Below are positions 8,061 to 17,883 of a stretch of DNA of 64,000 nucleotides, piece after piece. Each line of letters starts with the position of its first letter. The stretch's first letter is position 1. The translations under genes and the position numbers were made by a program. Source of the stretch: Candidatus Peribacteria bacterium (lineage in GTDB: Bacteria > Patescibacteriota > Gracilibacteria > UBA1369 > LOWO2-01-FULL-3); assembly GCA_943356465.1 (NCBI GenBank), contig CALREX010000004.1, positions 1 through 64,000 of the forward strand, read 5' to 3'. The notes beneath the pieces were generated by a model. It was not told the DNA's origin. It saw nothing but the letters and a program-made list of their open reading frames with translations, and searched no databases.

Positions 8061-10265
8061 TTAACTTATTTTTCGTAGCGGCGCAACGCTTATAGCAAGT
8101 TTTTTGACACCTATTTTGGGATCTTCAAATGCAACAGTTGCAACTCCTCCGGTTACATTCACGACAATTCCACTGCCGAAAACTAAATGAGCAACTCTAT
8201 CACCGGATGACAGCTCTATATCAACACCAACATCAAGCTCAACAGGTACAGGCCTTCTTTCGATTTCAGAAATAGAGAAATGTTTTCTGGAAGAATTTTG
8301 TCCATAATTTCTGTCTACAAGATTTGCATCGATATCCTCCAAAAATTGAGAAGGAATATTTGCTTTAGATTCTCCATAAAGCATTCTTTCGCGCGCATGA
8401 AGAAGATAAAGTCTGTCTTTTGCTCTAGTCATAGCCACGTACATAAGTCTACGTTCTTCTTCCAGCTGTTCTCTATCCATCAAACTTCTGTTGTGTGGGA
8501 AAATTCCTTCCTCAAGTCCGGCGATGAAAACATAAGGAAATTCAAGTCCCTTAGCGCTGTGCACTGTCATGAACGTAACTGCATTGTCAGTTTCATTTAC
8601 TGTATCCAAATCTGAAATAAGACTTATTTCTTCAAGGAAAATACTCAAAGAAGTACCTGCATCTATATTGTCATATTTATGAGAAACAGAAATAAGCTCG
8701 GCGATATTTTCAAGCCTGCTTTCTCCTTCTATAGTTCCGTCGTCAATCATTTTTTTATATCCTGTCTTATCAAGAACATGACGCACCATAGCGGATGCAT
8801 TGCTTTGAGAATTTAGGTCACGTAAGTCTGTTATAAGTTTTACAAAATTTTCTATATATTCACTTTTACTATCAGAAATATCCTCTATTTGGTCACACAA
8901 AAGCATTGCATTGAAAAAAGAAATATCATGAACAATAGAAAAATCTCTTATTGATTCAATAGTCTTTGGTCCGATTTTTCTTGCTGGAGTATTCAAAATT
9001 CTAAGCAAACTTACATTATCGCTTGGATTCTGAATCACACGTAAATAAGCGATAATATCCTTCACCTCTTTTCTGGAATAAAACTTTATTCCACCAACTA
9101 TTTTGTAAGGAATTCCATGTCTTATAAAAACCTCTTCAAGTACACGGGATTGAGCATTTGTGCGGTACAAAACAACAAAATCATGATAAACGGGATATTC
9201 ACTTCCGATAAGTAATTCAGAAATCTCTTTCGAAATTATCTCTGCCTCATGCCTTTCATTGTCTGCAATAAATTCTTTGATTTTTTCTCCACCACCTCTT
9301 GAAGTCCAAAGATCTTTTGGTTTTCTTCTTTCGTTTTTTTTGATGATCTGATTTGAAGCATCAAGAATTATTTGGGTGGATCTGTAGTTTTGCTCAAGAG
9401 TAACAACTTTTGTATCTGGATAATCTTTTTCAAAATCCAAAATATTCTGAATTGTCGCTCCACGCCAGCTATAAATACTCTGATCAGCATCTCCGATAAC
9501 ACACAAATTTCTATATTTTTCAGCAAGCATCTTAACAAGAAGATACTGCGCTCTATTTGTATCCTGATACTCATCAACGGAAATAAATTTAAATTTTTCT
9601 CTATACACTTCAAGAACTTCGGGATGCGTTTGAAAAAGTTCAACAGTCTGCATGATTATGTCATCAAAATCCAGAGCATTGGCTTTTATTAAAGCTTTTT
9701 GATACCTCGGATAAATTTCCGCAACTTTCTCGGAGAAAAAATCATGTGCATATGATGCAAATTCTTTAGGCCCTAGCAGTTGATTTTTCGCATTCGAAAT
9801 ACTTCCCAAAATAGCCCTTGGAACCATTTTTTTAGGATCAAGCATCATCTCTTCAAGAATATGTTTCATCAAAATTTGTTGATCTGTGTCATCATAAATT
9901 GCAAAAGAATTTTCATATCCCAAAAGATGAATATATTTTCTAAGAATTCTTACGCAAATCGAGTGGAAAGTTCCAACTGTAGGGATAGTATTGTCCTCAT
10001 AAAAACCACCGGACGTAGAAGGAGTCTCATTTTTGCCAAGTAGTTTAAGTACGCGTCCTTTCATTTCTTTTGCTGCCTTATTCGTAAAAGTTACTGCCAA
10101 AATATTCCATGGATTGATTCCTTTTTCCATAATCAAGTAAGCGATTCTATTTGTTAAAGCCTTGGTTTTTCCGCTACCGGCACCGGCTATCACCAAAAGA
10201 GGACCTTCAAAATGTGTAACCGCCTCAATCTGTCTATCATTCAAGTTATCAAAAATAGAACTCAT
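8061..10265 (-). CDS. pcrA: ATP-dependent DNA helicase, UvrD/PcrA family
   Basis: This 734-residue SF1A helicase unwinds 3'-tailed DNA in repair and clears replication forks. Visible motifs are Q motif LNDRQIEAV, Walker A GAGSGKT near residue 30, Walker B DEYQDTN, motif III GDADQSIYSWRGA, motif IV EQNYRS, motif V TVHSAKGLEFP and motif VI RLMYVAMTRA. The C-terminus is a small Tudor-like fold (GDRVAHLVFGSGIVV) as in PcrA, which binds RNA polymerase. The start is preceded by an AT-rich TATAAA-like hexamer only five bases upstream, so the message may be leaderless. Confidence 0.95.
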   Translation of the reverse strand: MSSIFDNLNDRQIEAVTHFEGPLLVIAGAGSGKTKALTNRIAYLIMEKGINPWNILAVTFTNKAAKEMKGRVLKLLGKNETPSTSGGFYEDNTIPTVGTFHSICVRILRKYIHLLGYENSFAIYDDTDQQILMKHILEEMMLDPKKMVPRAILGSISNAKNQLLGPKEFASYAHDFFSEKVAEIYPRYQKALIKANALDFDDIIMQTVELFQTHPEVLEVYREKFKFISVDEYQDTNRAQYLLVKMLAEKYRNLCVIGDADQSIYSWRGATIQNILDFEKDYPDTKVVTLEQNYRSTQIILDASNQIIKKNERRKPKDLWTSRGGGEKIKEFIADNERHEAEIISKEISELLIGSEYPVYHDFVVLYRTNAQSRVLEEVFIRHGIPYKIVGGIKFYSRKEVKDIIAYLRVIQNPSDNVSLLRILNTPARKIGPKTIESIRDFSIVHDISFFNAMLLCDQIEDISDSKSEYIENFVKLITDLRDLNSQSNASAMVRHVLDKTGYKKMIDDGTIEGESRLENIAELISVSHKYDNIDAGTSLSIFLEEISLISDLDTVNETDNAVTFMTVHSAKGLEFPYVFIAGLEEGIFPHNRSLMDREQLEEERRLMYVAMTRAKDRLYLLHARERMLYGESKANIPSQFLEDIDANLVDRNYGQNSSRKHFSISEIERRPVPVELDVGVDIELSSGDRVAHLVFGSGIVVNVTGGVATVAFEDPKIGVKKLAISVAPLRKIS

Positions 10266-10305
10266 GTATTTTTATAATGGAGCTCGATTATATCTCAAAT
10301 AAAAT

Positions 10306-12687
10306 TCATCGCAAATAAAATGGCAATATATAAGGTTGTTTCAATCCAGGAATCTGTTTAATAATACTCAGATCATCAATATTGATTTTGCCATAATACA
10401 GGTCCTTCAAATTACCACCTTTTTTAAGGAATGATAAAATCATTTTATTCCCATTAAAATAAACTAATTCACGAGTAAATCCTCCAAGTGCCGATGTATC
10501 GGCAAGACCACGTTTGGTTTTTAGAGCAACACGATGAGCTCTGGCAGTATCAAAACCAAGATCAAGGAGTGCATTTACAGTTTTAACAAAACTTCCCTTT
10601 AGGGCCTGATCAACGCCTACAATAGAAGATGCCGGCCAATATGTTTTATAAATTGGCTGACTCTGGACTTGATTTTGATTGTAAACAGCAAGCCCTTCTT
10701 GAGTAAATAAATAGTCAGCTAATCCTCTTTGAAAAATTTTATAGGGTTGTATTTTTCCATTTACTGCAGTCAAAACATGGGTTTCAATTTCATGTGCTAT
10801 CGTGCCTTTAAGCCTCTGTGCAGAAAAAGTTGCATTTTCTCTAATCAATATATTTTTTTCTTTTCCTGTAATTACATCGGAAACTAAATCTTTTCGAATA
10901 ACAACACTCCATTCATGTAAGCCATATTTATTTAGAACTTCTTCAAATTTTATTTTTGCCTGACGTGAGTCCATCATGGAACCTTCCTTCGGAAAAATTT
11001 TTGGCATATCACTAATCATTTTGTTAGCTTCCTCTAGAAGTATAGAATCGGGAGCTCCATAAAGTGCTATAGATTTTTCAGTAAATTGTTCTGTTCCTAT
11101 GGCTTTCAGTAAATTTATTTTAAGCCTTATTTCATTAGCTTTTCTTTTCCAAAGTATACCTATTGGAGAATCTGAGAATACCATACTATCTATGCAGTAA
11201 AGGAATTTATCAGGATCAAAATCAAGTGGCTTATAAATAAATTGAGGATTATATTTCAAATTTTCAAGTATCCGTGCTTCTTCAGATTCTAAATTTAATG
11301 GTCTTAAATAATGTAGCAAATGTATTTGCTGGTCGATATCCATTAGTTGAGACTCTGTTGCAAGCTCATCAGGATGTTTTAATGATTTCTCTATAAAAAC
11401 AGGTGTTGTCGGAATTTCCGGGGTTGTTAGTATAGTTTTTTTATTTGGATCAATTAATATATTTTTCAAATCACGCGTGCCAATACGTACAGGCACATTT
11501 TTTTCAAGATCTGCAATATCTACAAGCGTAATTATGCGATATGTATCAAAATTAAGTTTACACTTAGAATTTTTATCAATACCAAGAGCTTGAGCCAAAC
11601 GTCTATCCACTATCGTTTTTTCTAAAGAAAGATCAACACATACATTTACACGTTGATTGCCATTTTCACCAATAATTTCGATCACATCAATTAAGCCGAT
11701 AACAGGAGTAACTTTCTGAGAAACGGGCCTCTCAACACGCTGACCAAAAATATCCAATGCGATCCTTACTCCTTTTTCAGGAGTTTGTACTTTTATCCCT
11801 TCGATACGTTCGAGCCGTTTACGCAGAGGAGCCATATTCGCAATCTGCACAGCAAGACCAGCACGCGCATTTATTTCCAAAAGAACCGGACCTGTAGTTT
11901 TGTCCAAACTGATATCAACAGCAGCAAATCCAAGATTGCTTATTTGTTGAACTCTGGAGGCGATTAGTAAAATTTCTTCCCAATAAGGTATTTTTAATCC
12001 GGAAATATCTCCATATCCAGGCACACTTGAAATCTGTTTACCATATTGTGTTATATATGTTATTTCACCTTTAGCCATGTCAATACCTGCGGCAATCCCG
12101 CCCATATGAATATTCGCTTTACCATCGGAGTCCCGAGTTGGTAAGCGCAACATCGCCATAACAGGTATTAGATTGTGAACAATAACACGAATATCGGGTA
12201 ATCCACGATAGGCAATTGAAGCAAAAGGTTCGGGAGCGATAAGAACTTGTTCAAAAAGTGCAATATCAGGCATGTCATTAATTGAATAACGACCATCTAA
12301 TATGTTTTCTACATGATCCTTTAGCTCTTTCAAAAAAATAATTTCTCCATTGGATTTAACAAAATCTTTCCCTTTACGTTCCTTGATAACTATAATTCCC
12401 TCTCCTCCATAGCCGGAATTTGGTTTAACAACAAATGCTGATGGGATAGTATCCCACTTAAAAGTAGTCAATTCTTTTTTTCTGGAAATAGTGCCGTATA
12501 GCTTTGCTGTAGGGATATTGCGAGCAGCAAGGAAATGCTTAGTTTTTAATTTGCTGTCGGCCATTAAAACAGCCTTTTTGGGATTATAAGCCTTAATATA
12601 AAGCAGATTACGTGCATTGATGCCTAGAATACCTGGATTATGAAAAAACCACATGATATGTTGTTTATTACTATTCTTCTTGAGCAT
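10306..12687 (-). CDS. ATP-grasp ligase + degenerate retropepsin-like + DUF1704/MATCAP-like peptidase fusion
   Basis: The 793-residue protein has three parts. Residues about 30-300 are an ATP-grasp ligase of the alpha-L-glutamate ligase-like type: KPNSGYGGEG at 88-97 for ATP and LLEINARAGL at 269-278 for metal. Residues about 325-415 resemble the RimB/retropepsin-like domain usually encoded beside such ligases, but the DTG-type catalytic triplet is absent (VDLSLEKTIVD). Residues about 440-793 are DUF1704, the family of flavohemoglobin expression-modulating QEGLA proteins and the eukaryotic tubulin tyrosine carboxypeptidase MATCAP. Zinc motif H632-E-I-E-T-H637 and QEGLA at 663-667 are intact. 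The start overlaps the 3' end of the PKD-7TM gene by 17 nt. The substrate is unknown. Confidence 0.82.
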   Translation of the reverse strand: MLKKNSNKQHIMWFFHNPGILGINARNLLYIKAYNPKKAVLMADSKLKTKHFLAARNIPTAKLYGTISRKKELTTFKWDTIPSAFVVKPNSGYGGEGIIVIKERKGKDFVKSNGEIIFLKELKDHVENILDGRYSINDMPDIALFEQVLIAPEPFASIAYRGLPDIRVIVHNLIPVMAMLRLPTRDSDGKANIHMGGIAAGIDMAKGEITYITQYGKQISSVPGYGDISGLKIPYWEEILLIASRVQQISNLGFAAVDISLDKTTGPVLLEINARAGLAVQIANMAPLRKRLERIEGIKVQTPEKGVRIALDIFGQRVERPVSQKVTPVIGLIDVIEIIGENGNQRVNVCVDLSLEKTIVDRRLAQALGIDKNSKCKLNFDTYRIITLVDIADLEKNVPVRIGTRDLKNILIDPNKKTILTTPEIPTTPVFIEKSLKHPDELATESQLMDIDQQIHLLHYLRPLNLESEEARILENLKYNPQFIYKPLDFDPDKFLYCIDSMVFSDSPIGILWKRKANEIRLKINLLKAIGTEQFTEKSIALYGAPDSILLEEANKMISDMPKIFPKEGSMMDSRQAKIKFEEVLNKYGLHEWSVVIRKDLVSDVITGKEKNILIRENATFSAQRLKGTIAHEIETHVLTAVNGKIQPYKIFQRGLADYLFTQEGLAVYNQNQVQSQPIYKTYWPASSIVGVDQALKGSFVKTVNALLDLGFDTARAHRVALKTKRGLADTSALGGFTRELVYFNGNKMILSFLKKGGNLKDLYYGKINIDDLSIIKQIPGLKQPYILPFYLR

Positions 12688-14179
12688 GCTTCATAACTTC
12701 ACGGAAACGGAATATTTCAGTTAATCGCAACCCTGTCCAACGACTCATTAAAACATTAATTAAAAGCAAAACAAGGATAAGCTCAGGATATGCCAACATC
12801 AGGGTTTGCATATATTGCCATTCAACCAATTCGTAACATATCAAAGAAACAGTCATTGTCTCAACCATAAGAATTGGGGCAACCTTATATCCATTATTAC
12901 TGAGAGCATTAACAAATTTTTCCGCCATTGTTGTCATTACAAGAATAGGAAAGACTGCAATCGAAGCAATTTGGTTGACATCCAGCCACGCACCAAAAGC
13001 AAGTAGGCCCAAAATCACAAGCGTAGAAAAACATAAAATGATCGCCATACGTGGGTAATGTAGCATACGAAAACGATCAAGAATTTTCCTAAAGACGGAA
13101 CCTGTAATAATAATTACTACTATAATGGCCAAGCCAGCCTGAAGTCCAAGCGCAAGAAAAGCAAGCGTAATTATAGAAGTGGAATACAAACCAAGAGTGC
13201 CAAATCCAATAATCTGTTTAATAAATGTAATTATGGTTACGATGAGAGGCAACATTAACAGCAACACAATTGTATTAGAGGGGATGCCTTTAGTTATCGC
13301 ATAATTTACCAAATAAGAAATTGCATTCCATAGTCCGACATGACTTGATTCTAGGTTAATAATGCTATACTGAGCTTTACCTTTTATCAAAGACTTTATA
13401 AAATCTTCCACAGAATCAGCGGCGATCAAATTTCGCAATTGATATTGCCTGACAAGTAATATTTGTTTAGGACTAATTATGTTGAAATTACTCTGCATAA
13501 TCCTGCCAAGAGTACCCAGATTTTCATCACTAATCACAATAAGAGTTTTATCATTTAAAATTTCTTTTATTTCAGGGCGCTCTTGCACTAATCGAGTAAG
13601 AGAATTAATGCCGCTACCGCGAGTAGTCCACATAATTATGCTTTCTGCACTACCAAGTATGTTTTTTTCTTCAACTATTTTTTTAGATAGTGATTCCTCG
13701 GAAACGAATGCTGTTGTACTGTCATAACTATCAATGAGTTTTATATAAATTCCCTTATCAATAGCCTCGGTCGTCAACTCTTGAATAGTTTCTTTTTGAT
13801 CGGAAACATCAGTCAATAAAACCATCAATTTTTGGTAAACAAAAACATCACGATCGACAACTACCTCTTCATCTTTTTGTTTCATAGTTAAAACTACATG
13901 ATAAAGTCCTGTATTCTCAAAACTATGAATAACTTCCTGACCTTTTGAAGATCTCGATTTATCTCCAAAATCCCACGAATATACAACGGGCTCATCAGGA
14001 TATACGAGTTGTGGAGATGACACGTTGAAAATTATATTTTTCCCGACTTCAACGGTGTCATTAGAGGCAATCACGGCCGACAACTTAAGGGTGGAAAAAT
14101 CAGATCCTTTTGCCGAGTATGCAATCAAAACACATAGAACAAGAGCAATTGACAACAATTTAAAGATTTTCTTAATCAT
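12671..14179 (-). CDS. PKD-domain protein with C-terminal 7TM module (7TM_transglut-like)
   Basis: The 502-residue protein has an N-terminal signal or anchor (residues about 5-25), a PKD-type beta-sandwich (about 55-115; YSWDFGDKS and FENTGLYHVVLTM), then an extracytoplasmic alpha/beta domain (about 116-275). From about 295 it has seven hydrophobic helices ending in RFREVMKHAQEE. Established comparative-genomics work links such 7TM modules to ATP-grasp glutamate-ligase-like proteins and retropepsin-like domains, and the ligase fusion is the next gene, overlapping by 17 nt. I infer a membrane partner that senses or presents the ligase substrate. The usual inactive transglutaminase domain is not recognisable and PKD may take its place. 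Confidence 0.75.
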   Translation of the reverse strand: MIKKIFKLLSIALVLCVLIAYSAKGSDFSTLKLSAVIASNDTVEVGKNIIFNVSSPQLVYPDEPVVYSWDFGDKSRSSKGQEVIHSFENTGLYHVVLTMKQKDEEVVVDRDVFVYQKLMVLLTDVSDQKETIQELTTEAIDKGIYIKLIDSYDSTTAFVSEESLSKKIVEEKNILGSAESIIMWTTRGSGINSLTRLVQERPEIKEILNDKTLIVISDENLGTLGRIMQSNFNIISPKQILLVRQYQLRNLIAADSVEDFIKSLIKGKAQYSIINLESSHVGLWNAISYLVNYAITKGIPSNTIVLLLMLPLIVTIITFIKQIIGFGTLGLYSTSIITLAFLALGLQAGLAIIVVIIITGSVFRKILDRFRMLHYPRMAIILCFSTLVILGLLAFGAWLDVNQIASIAVFPILVMTTMAEKFVNALSNNGYKVAPILMVETMTVSLICYELVEWQYMQTLMLAYPELILVLLLINVLMSRWTGLRLTEIFRFREVMKHAQEE

Positions 14180-14236
14180 CTAAGGCTCATTCTATCACTC
14201 TATTCTACTTTACACAATTCATCATGCACTCAAAAG

Positions 14237-15322
14237 TTATCTTTGAATATGCACCGGAGTCCCTACGTCAGCAAAATCAAATAAGAACTGAGATTCTTCA
14301 GGAAGCATTCTTACGCATCCATGACTTACCGGAATTCCAATATGTTCTCTCGCTTCAGTCCAGAAAGAATCACCCCTGCCACGTAGACTTGGAAGAGCAT
14401 GAAGACCATAACCTCTTTCATCAAACATCATAAAATTTGGCATTATGTAATGAGGTTCCTTTCCTCCAACTCTAGTTTCTTGTTTCAGAATGATATGAAA
14501 ATCTCCTCTAGGAGTAGGGGTAGAAGACGCACCACTGCTAATAGTAAATTCACGCACTACATAATCACCCAGCTTTACAATCATTTTTTGATTATCGAGA
14601 GAGATATTTATGCTTTTTTCTCCATCAACAGGAATATCCATTACAGAACCACTTTGATTTGCATAAAACATTCGTAGTCTTACATCTCCAGGAAGAGATC
14701 CAGTATCTCCGACCATCAAATCAAATGACACTTTAGCTTCATCCATCCACTTAATACCTTCTACGACAGGCGTCAAATTTTCTTTAAAAACATCAGCCTT
14801 TTTTGAAGATCTTGAAAAGAATGTAAACGAAGCTGTGTATCCTGGATCAACTCTTAATTGATCCATTCCAATTCTATTATTTTTTTCCCAATTTGTATCG
14901 ACCACTCCATCAAGTTCTTTTGCATAAAATTGACTTGCTGAGTCTCTTGGCTTATCCGTTCCAAGCGATACGTGAGGTCCTTTACAAGTGCTTTTACCTG
15001 AGAACCATGGCATATTTCCTGCATTTTTTACGAACACAGTAACTCTGAAAACTTCATTTGTATCTATCTTGAGTTTTCTTCGAGTAGATATTATTTGAGC
15101 ATTAAAATCCTGATTTGTAGGAGTTTCATATGCACAATTTTCAATAGGTTTTGCAGGAACAGGTGCCAAAACTTTTGCACGCTCTCCAATAACTTTACCA
15201 GTATCAGGTGCAGGTAAAACAGAGGCTTTTATCATAGTAGTATCCGCACTCGCAAGCCCGGAAAGTATGATAGATATAGATATGGAAGTAACAATTCCAA
15301 ATAAAAATTTGTTCCTTTTCAT
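14237..15322 (-). CDS. L,D-transpeptidase (YkuD) with N-terminal secretory region
   Basis: The 361-residue protein starts with a signal peptide (MKRNKFLFGIV..., cleavage near SGLASA). Residues about 60-220 form a beta-rich domain, and residues about 240-361 form the YkuD catalytic domain. The active-site motif HIGIPVS-H-G-C-V-R places the nucleophile at C336 with S333 and H334. These enzymes form 3-3 cross-links in peptidoglycan or attach proteins to it. The PRGDFHI strand is also typical. It lies 57 nt upstream of the PKD-7TM gene on the same strand, so the envelope genes may form one transcription unit. Confidence 0.92.
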   Translation of the reverse strand: MKRNKFLFGIVTSISISIILSGLASADTTMIKASVLPAPDTGKVIGERAKVLAPVPAKPIENCAYETPTNQDFNAQIISTRRKLKIDTNEVFRVTVFVKNAGNMPWFSGKSTCKGPHVSLGTDKPRDSASQFYAKELDGVVDTNWEKNNRIGMDQLRVDPGYTASFTFFSRSSKKADVFKENLTPVVEGIKWMDEAKVSFDLMVGDTGSLPGDVRLRMFYANQSGSVMDIPVDGEKSINISLDNQKMIVKLGDYVVREFTISSGASSTPTPRGDFHIILKQETRVGGKEPHYIMPNFMMFDERGYGLHALPSLRGRGDSFWTEAREHIGIPVSHGCVRMLPEESQFLFDFADVGTPVHIQR

Positions 15323-15412
15323 ATTGTTTTTATTTTAGTTTTTATTTTTAACTAAACATATTATACAACAAAAAAGGAATAAGTGCAACAGGTTGATTAG
15401 CGGAAAATAATG

Positions 15413-16246
15413 CTATTTATCACAACTTATTCTACTGGAATCATCAAGTTCTCTAGGCAAAATTAAAGTTCTGATATCGCTTGAAATTGCAGAGGTACAA
15501 AGTTTTGAAGTATATTTATATTCTGCATTAAAAATAGGCTTATCTTGTTCAGTAAAAACAGATAACTCGTCACATTCTTTATAAGCATGACATTCCTCAT
15601 TCAGAGTCAGATCATAATAATCAACCAATCTGTCAGCTAACTCCACTGCATTTTTAAGCGCGACAGTTAGATTTCTTGCATGTGCTTCATTTGCAATACG
15701 TTTATTAAAAGCCAATTGATCTTTCTTTGTCAGTTTAAATCCGGTTTTATTTGAATATCCATCTACATTGTCAGGCTCAACTCCATCGCAGCCTTTTGAA
15801 ACAGCTAGATCCAACCGTGACAACATAACATCTAAAACATTTTTGGTACGAATATCCAGCCATTTTTCACCTTTCCAGCCATCCATGGATTTTCCTAGAG
15901 ATGATGATTTAAATTTACTGAAATCACTACGCCAGTTTTCGCTTGAGCCGGCGGAAAAATAACAAAGCACCTTCTTGCCTGAAGATTTTAATTCGGAAAT
16001 AGTTTCAGATGAAGTATCGAACAAATCTATATCATACACATCAACATCGTAATCCTGATTTATAGTACCTGTTAATTGCCATTGCCATGTAGTATTCACG
16101 GTTGGGCGATACCAGTCACCGGCTGAAAGAGGTGAAATATTCGGGTCAAACACGTCTTCCTTTGCACCAGATGATTTCGCAAAAGCAGGTGCGATCGTTA
16201 AGCAAATCAGAGTCACTAAAGCCGATATTTTTATCAAATTCCGCAT
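15413..16246 (-). CDS. Secreted GH114-like (endo-alpha-1,4-polygalactosaminidase family) protein
   Basis: The product is a TIM-barrel protein of the GH114/DUF297 family. The start at 16246 (MRNLIKISALV) gives a clean signal peptide ending in AFA, followed by the mature N-terminus KSSGAKEDVFDP; a longer frame to 16327 would overlap nrdR and add a non-signal leader. Family marks are WQWQLTG, VYDIDLFD, KVLCYFSAGSSENWR, GCDGVEPDNVDG and LALKN-like AVALKNAVEL. About 278 residues is normal for one domain. The likely role is hydrolysis of amino-sugar exopolysaccharide at the cell surface. It starts 10 nt after nrdR. Confidence 0.82.
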   Translation of the reverse strand: MRNLIKISALVTLICLTIAPAFAKSSGAKEDVFDPNISPLSAGDWYRPTVNTTWQWQLTGTINQDYDVDVYDIDLFDTSSETISELKSSGKKVLCYFSAGSSENWRSDFSKFKSSSLGKSMDGWKGEKWLDIRTKNVLDVMLSRLDLAVSKGCDGVEPDNVDGYSNKTGFKLTKKDQLAFNKRIANEAHARNLTVALKNAVELADRLVDYYDLTLNEECHAYKECDELSVFTEQDKPIFNAEYKYTSKLCTSAISSDIRTLILPRELDDSSRISCDK

Positions 16247-16256
16247 AAAACAAATA

Positions 16257-16703
16257 TTATTTTGAAAGCTTCTGAAGCTCTTTTTTGAAAGTATCAATAT
16301 CCTTAAACTGCCTATATACAGAGGCAAACCTTATATATGCGACTTCATCCAATTCTTTTAGTGCATTCATAATCCCTTCTCCTATAATACCGCTATCGAC
16401 TTCTTTCCCTAGATTTGCCCATTCTTCTTCGAGTCTATTTAACATTTGGCTGACTTGTTCTTCGGTGATTTTTCTCTTTTCACAAGATTTCCAAATACCT
16501 TTTTCAAGCTTCTCTCTATCGTAAGATTCACGTGATCCATCTTTTTTCACAACTATAAATTTATTCACTTCAACTCTTTCAAAAGTCGTAAATCTATGAT
16601 GGCACTTTTCGCATTCTCGTCTTCTTCGAACAGCTTTGTGGCCGTCAGTTTCACGAGAATCAAGTACACACGTATCTCCTTTTTGGCATTTTGGACAGTT
16701 CAT
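16257..16703 (-). CDS. nrdR: Transcriptional repressor NrdR
   Basis: The 148-residue protein has the zinc ribbon MNCPKC...CEKCHHRF, followed by an ATP-cone domain (KFIVVKKDGSRESYDREKLEKG). NrdR senses ATP/dATP and represses ribonucleotide reductase genes. Length and motifs fit the family closely. It sits between a dGTP triphosphohydrolase gene upstream (11 nt gap) and the GH114-like gene downstream. No ribonucleotide reductase gene is in this window, so the targets are elsewhere. Confidence 0.96.
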   Translation of the reverse strand: MNCPKCQKGDTCVLDSRETDGHKAVRRRRECEKCHHRFTTFERVEVNKFIVVKKDGSRESYDREKLEKGIWKSCEKRKITEEQVSQMLNRLEEEWANLGKEVDSGIIGEGIMNALKELDEVAYIRFASVYRQFKDIDTFKKELQKLSK

Positions 16704-16714
16704 ATGGCAGCAGT

Positions 16715-17827
16715 CTAATGTTTTTTTGAAATATTTTCAATCGCAGTAAGGAGAAATGATTCAGTCATTCCGGCAATATAATCCTTTATCGCAATAATTA
16801 GGGGATTTTTTTCGCCGCGAATAGTGCGAATTTTTCCTGGAAATTTTTTTGGATTTTTAACATAAAACGCAAAAAGCTTCTTTATCATTTTTTTCCCTTT
16901 TTCAATCTCTTTGGAAATTTTAGAATTCATATAAAAATTTTCGAACAGATATTTTCTAAGTTGTTTTATTTGCGCCAGCATTTTATCACTGAACTTCACA
17001 AGCATTCTCTTATAACGTTTCACATCATCGAGATTTTTTATTTTTTCAAATTTAAGATTTTTCTCTGTATTCTGACACAAATCCTCAACCATCATCGAAA
17101 TAATATTACTTATAACACGTGAAATAAAAATATCTTTATCTTTAATTTTTCCATACCTTTTATAAACATTGACTTCAGCCATTTTCCATAAAGTTTTTTT
17201 CTTAAGTTCGGAAATTTTTAAAAATCCACCACGAATTCCGTCATCCAAGTCATGATTTGTATAAGCAATTTCATCGGCAATATTCACGATCTGCGCTTCC
17301 AGGTGTGAAGCAGTTTCAAAGACTTTTCCACTTTGATCGAAAACAGTTTGATGCTTCATAAGTCCGTCCAAAACCTCAAAAGTTAGATTTAGTCCATCAA
17401 AATCGGGATATGCTTTTTCAAGTTCCTCAACAATCCTTCGACTTTGTTCATTATGCTCAAAATGCATGCCATATTTTTTCATCATTTCATCAATTGCATC
17501 TTCTCCTCCATGTCCAAAAGGTGGATGACCAAGATCATGCGCAAGCCCTATAACTTCACACAAATCTTCATTTAGACCAAGCCTCCTTGCCAAATCTCTG
17601 CTGATTTGAGCAACCTCCAAAGAATGTGTCATTCTAGTCCGATAATGATCTCCGCTGCCGGCGGTAAACACCTGAGTTTTCGCATCTAAACGCCTAAAAG
17701 CTTTGCTGTGAAGAATTCGATTTTGATCTTTTTGAAATGGCGTTCTCATATCATCCAAATCTTTCTCCTCAAACTTCCGCCCAAGGCTCTTTTTTATCGC
17801 ATACTTTTTAAGATTTTTATAAGCCAT
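16715..17827 (-). CDS. dgt: Deoxyguanosinetriphosphate triphosphohydrolase-like HD protein
   Basis: The 370-residue enzyme (start MAYKNLKKYA at 17827) belongs to the HD superfamily dNTP triphosphohydrolases, which convert dGTP to deoxyguanosine and PPPi. Family motifs are RTPFQKDQNRILHSKAFRRL, TRMTHSLEVAQISR, the HD pair in GLAHDLGHPPFGHGGE, and EHNEQS. An in-frame extension to 17917 would cross the divergent promoter and begin with a hydrophobic, non-family leader, so I rejected it. It is followed by nrdR, which also acts on deoxynucleotide supply, a sensible pairing. Confidence 0.92.
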   Translation of the reverse strand: MAYKNLKKYAIKKSLGRKFEEKDLDDMRTPFQKDQNRILHSKAFRRLDAKTQVFTAGSGDHYRTRMTHSLEVAQISRDLARRLGLNEDLCEVIGLAHDLGHPPFGHGGEDAIDEMMKKYGMHFEHNEQSRRIVEELEKAYPDFDGLNLTFEVLDGLMKHQTVFDQSGKVFETASHLEAQIVNIADEIAYTNHDLDDGIRGGFLKISELKKKTLWKMAEVNVYKRYGKIKDKDIFISRVISNIISMMVEDLCQNTEKNLKFEKIKNLDDVKRYKRMLVKFSDKMLAQIKQLRKYLFENFYMNSKISKEIEKGKKMIKKLFAFYVKNPKKFPGKIRTIRGEKNPLIIAIKDYIAGMTESFLLTAIENISKKH

Positions 17828-17851
17828 ATCCTTGAAATTAAGCCATAAACA

Positions 17852-17860
17852 TGATATACT
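17852..17860 (+). promoter_or_regulatory. Extended -10 promoter TGATATACT
   Basis: TGATATACT sits 23 nt before the ATG at 17884, in the divergent gap with dgt. It has the TGn extended -10 form. The same nine bases occur at 41031-41039 before another plus-strand gene. Confidence 0.55.
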
Positions 17861-17883
17861 AATACGATAAATAAAACAAAAAT

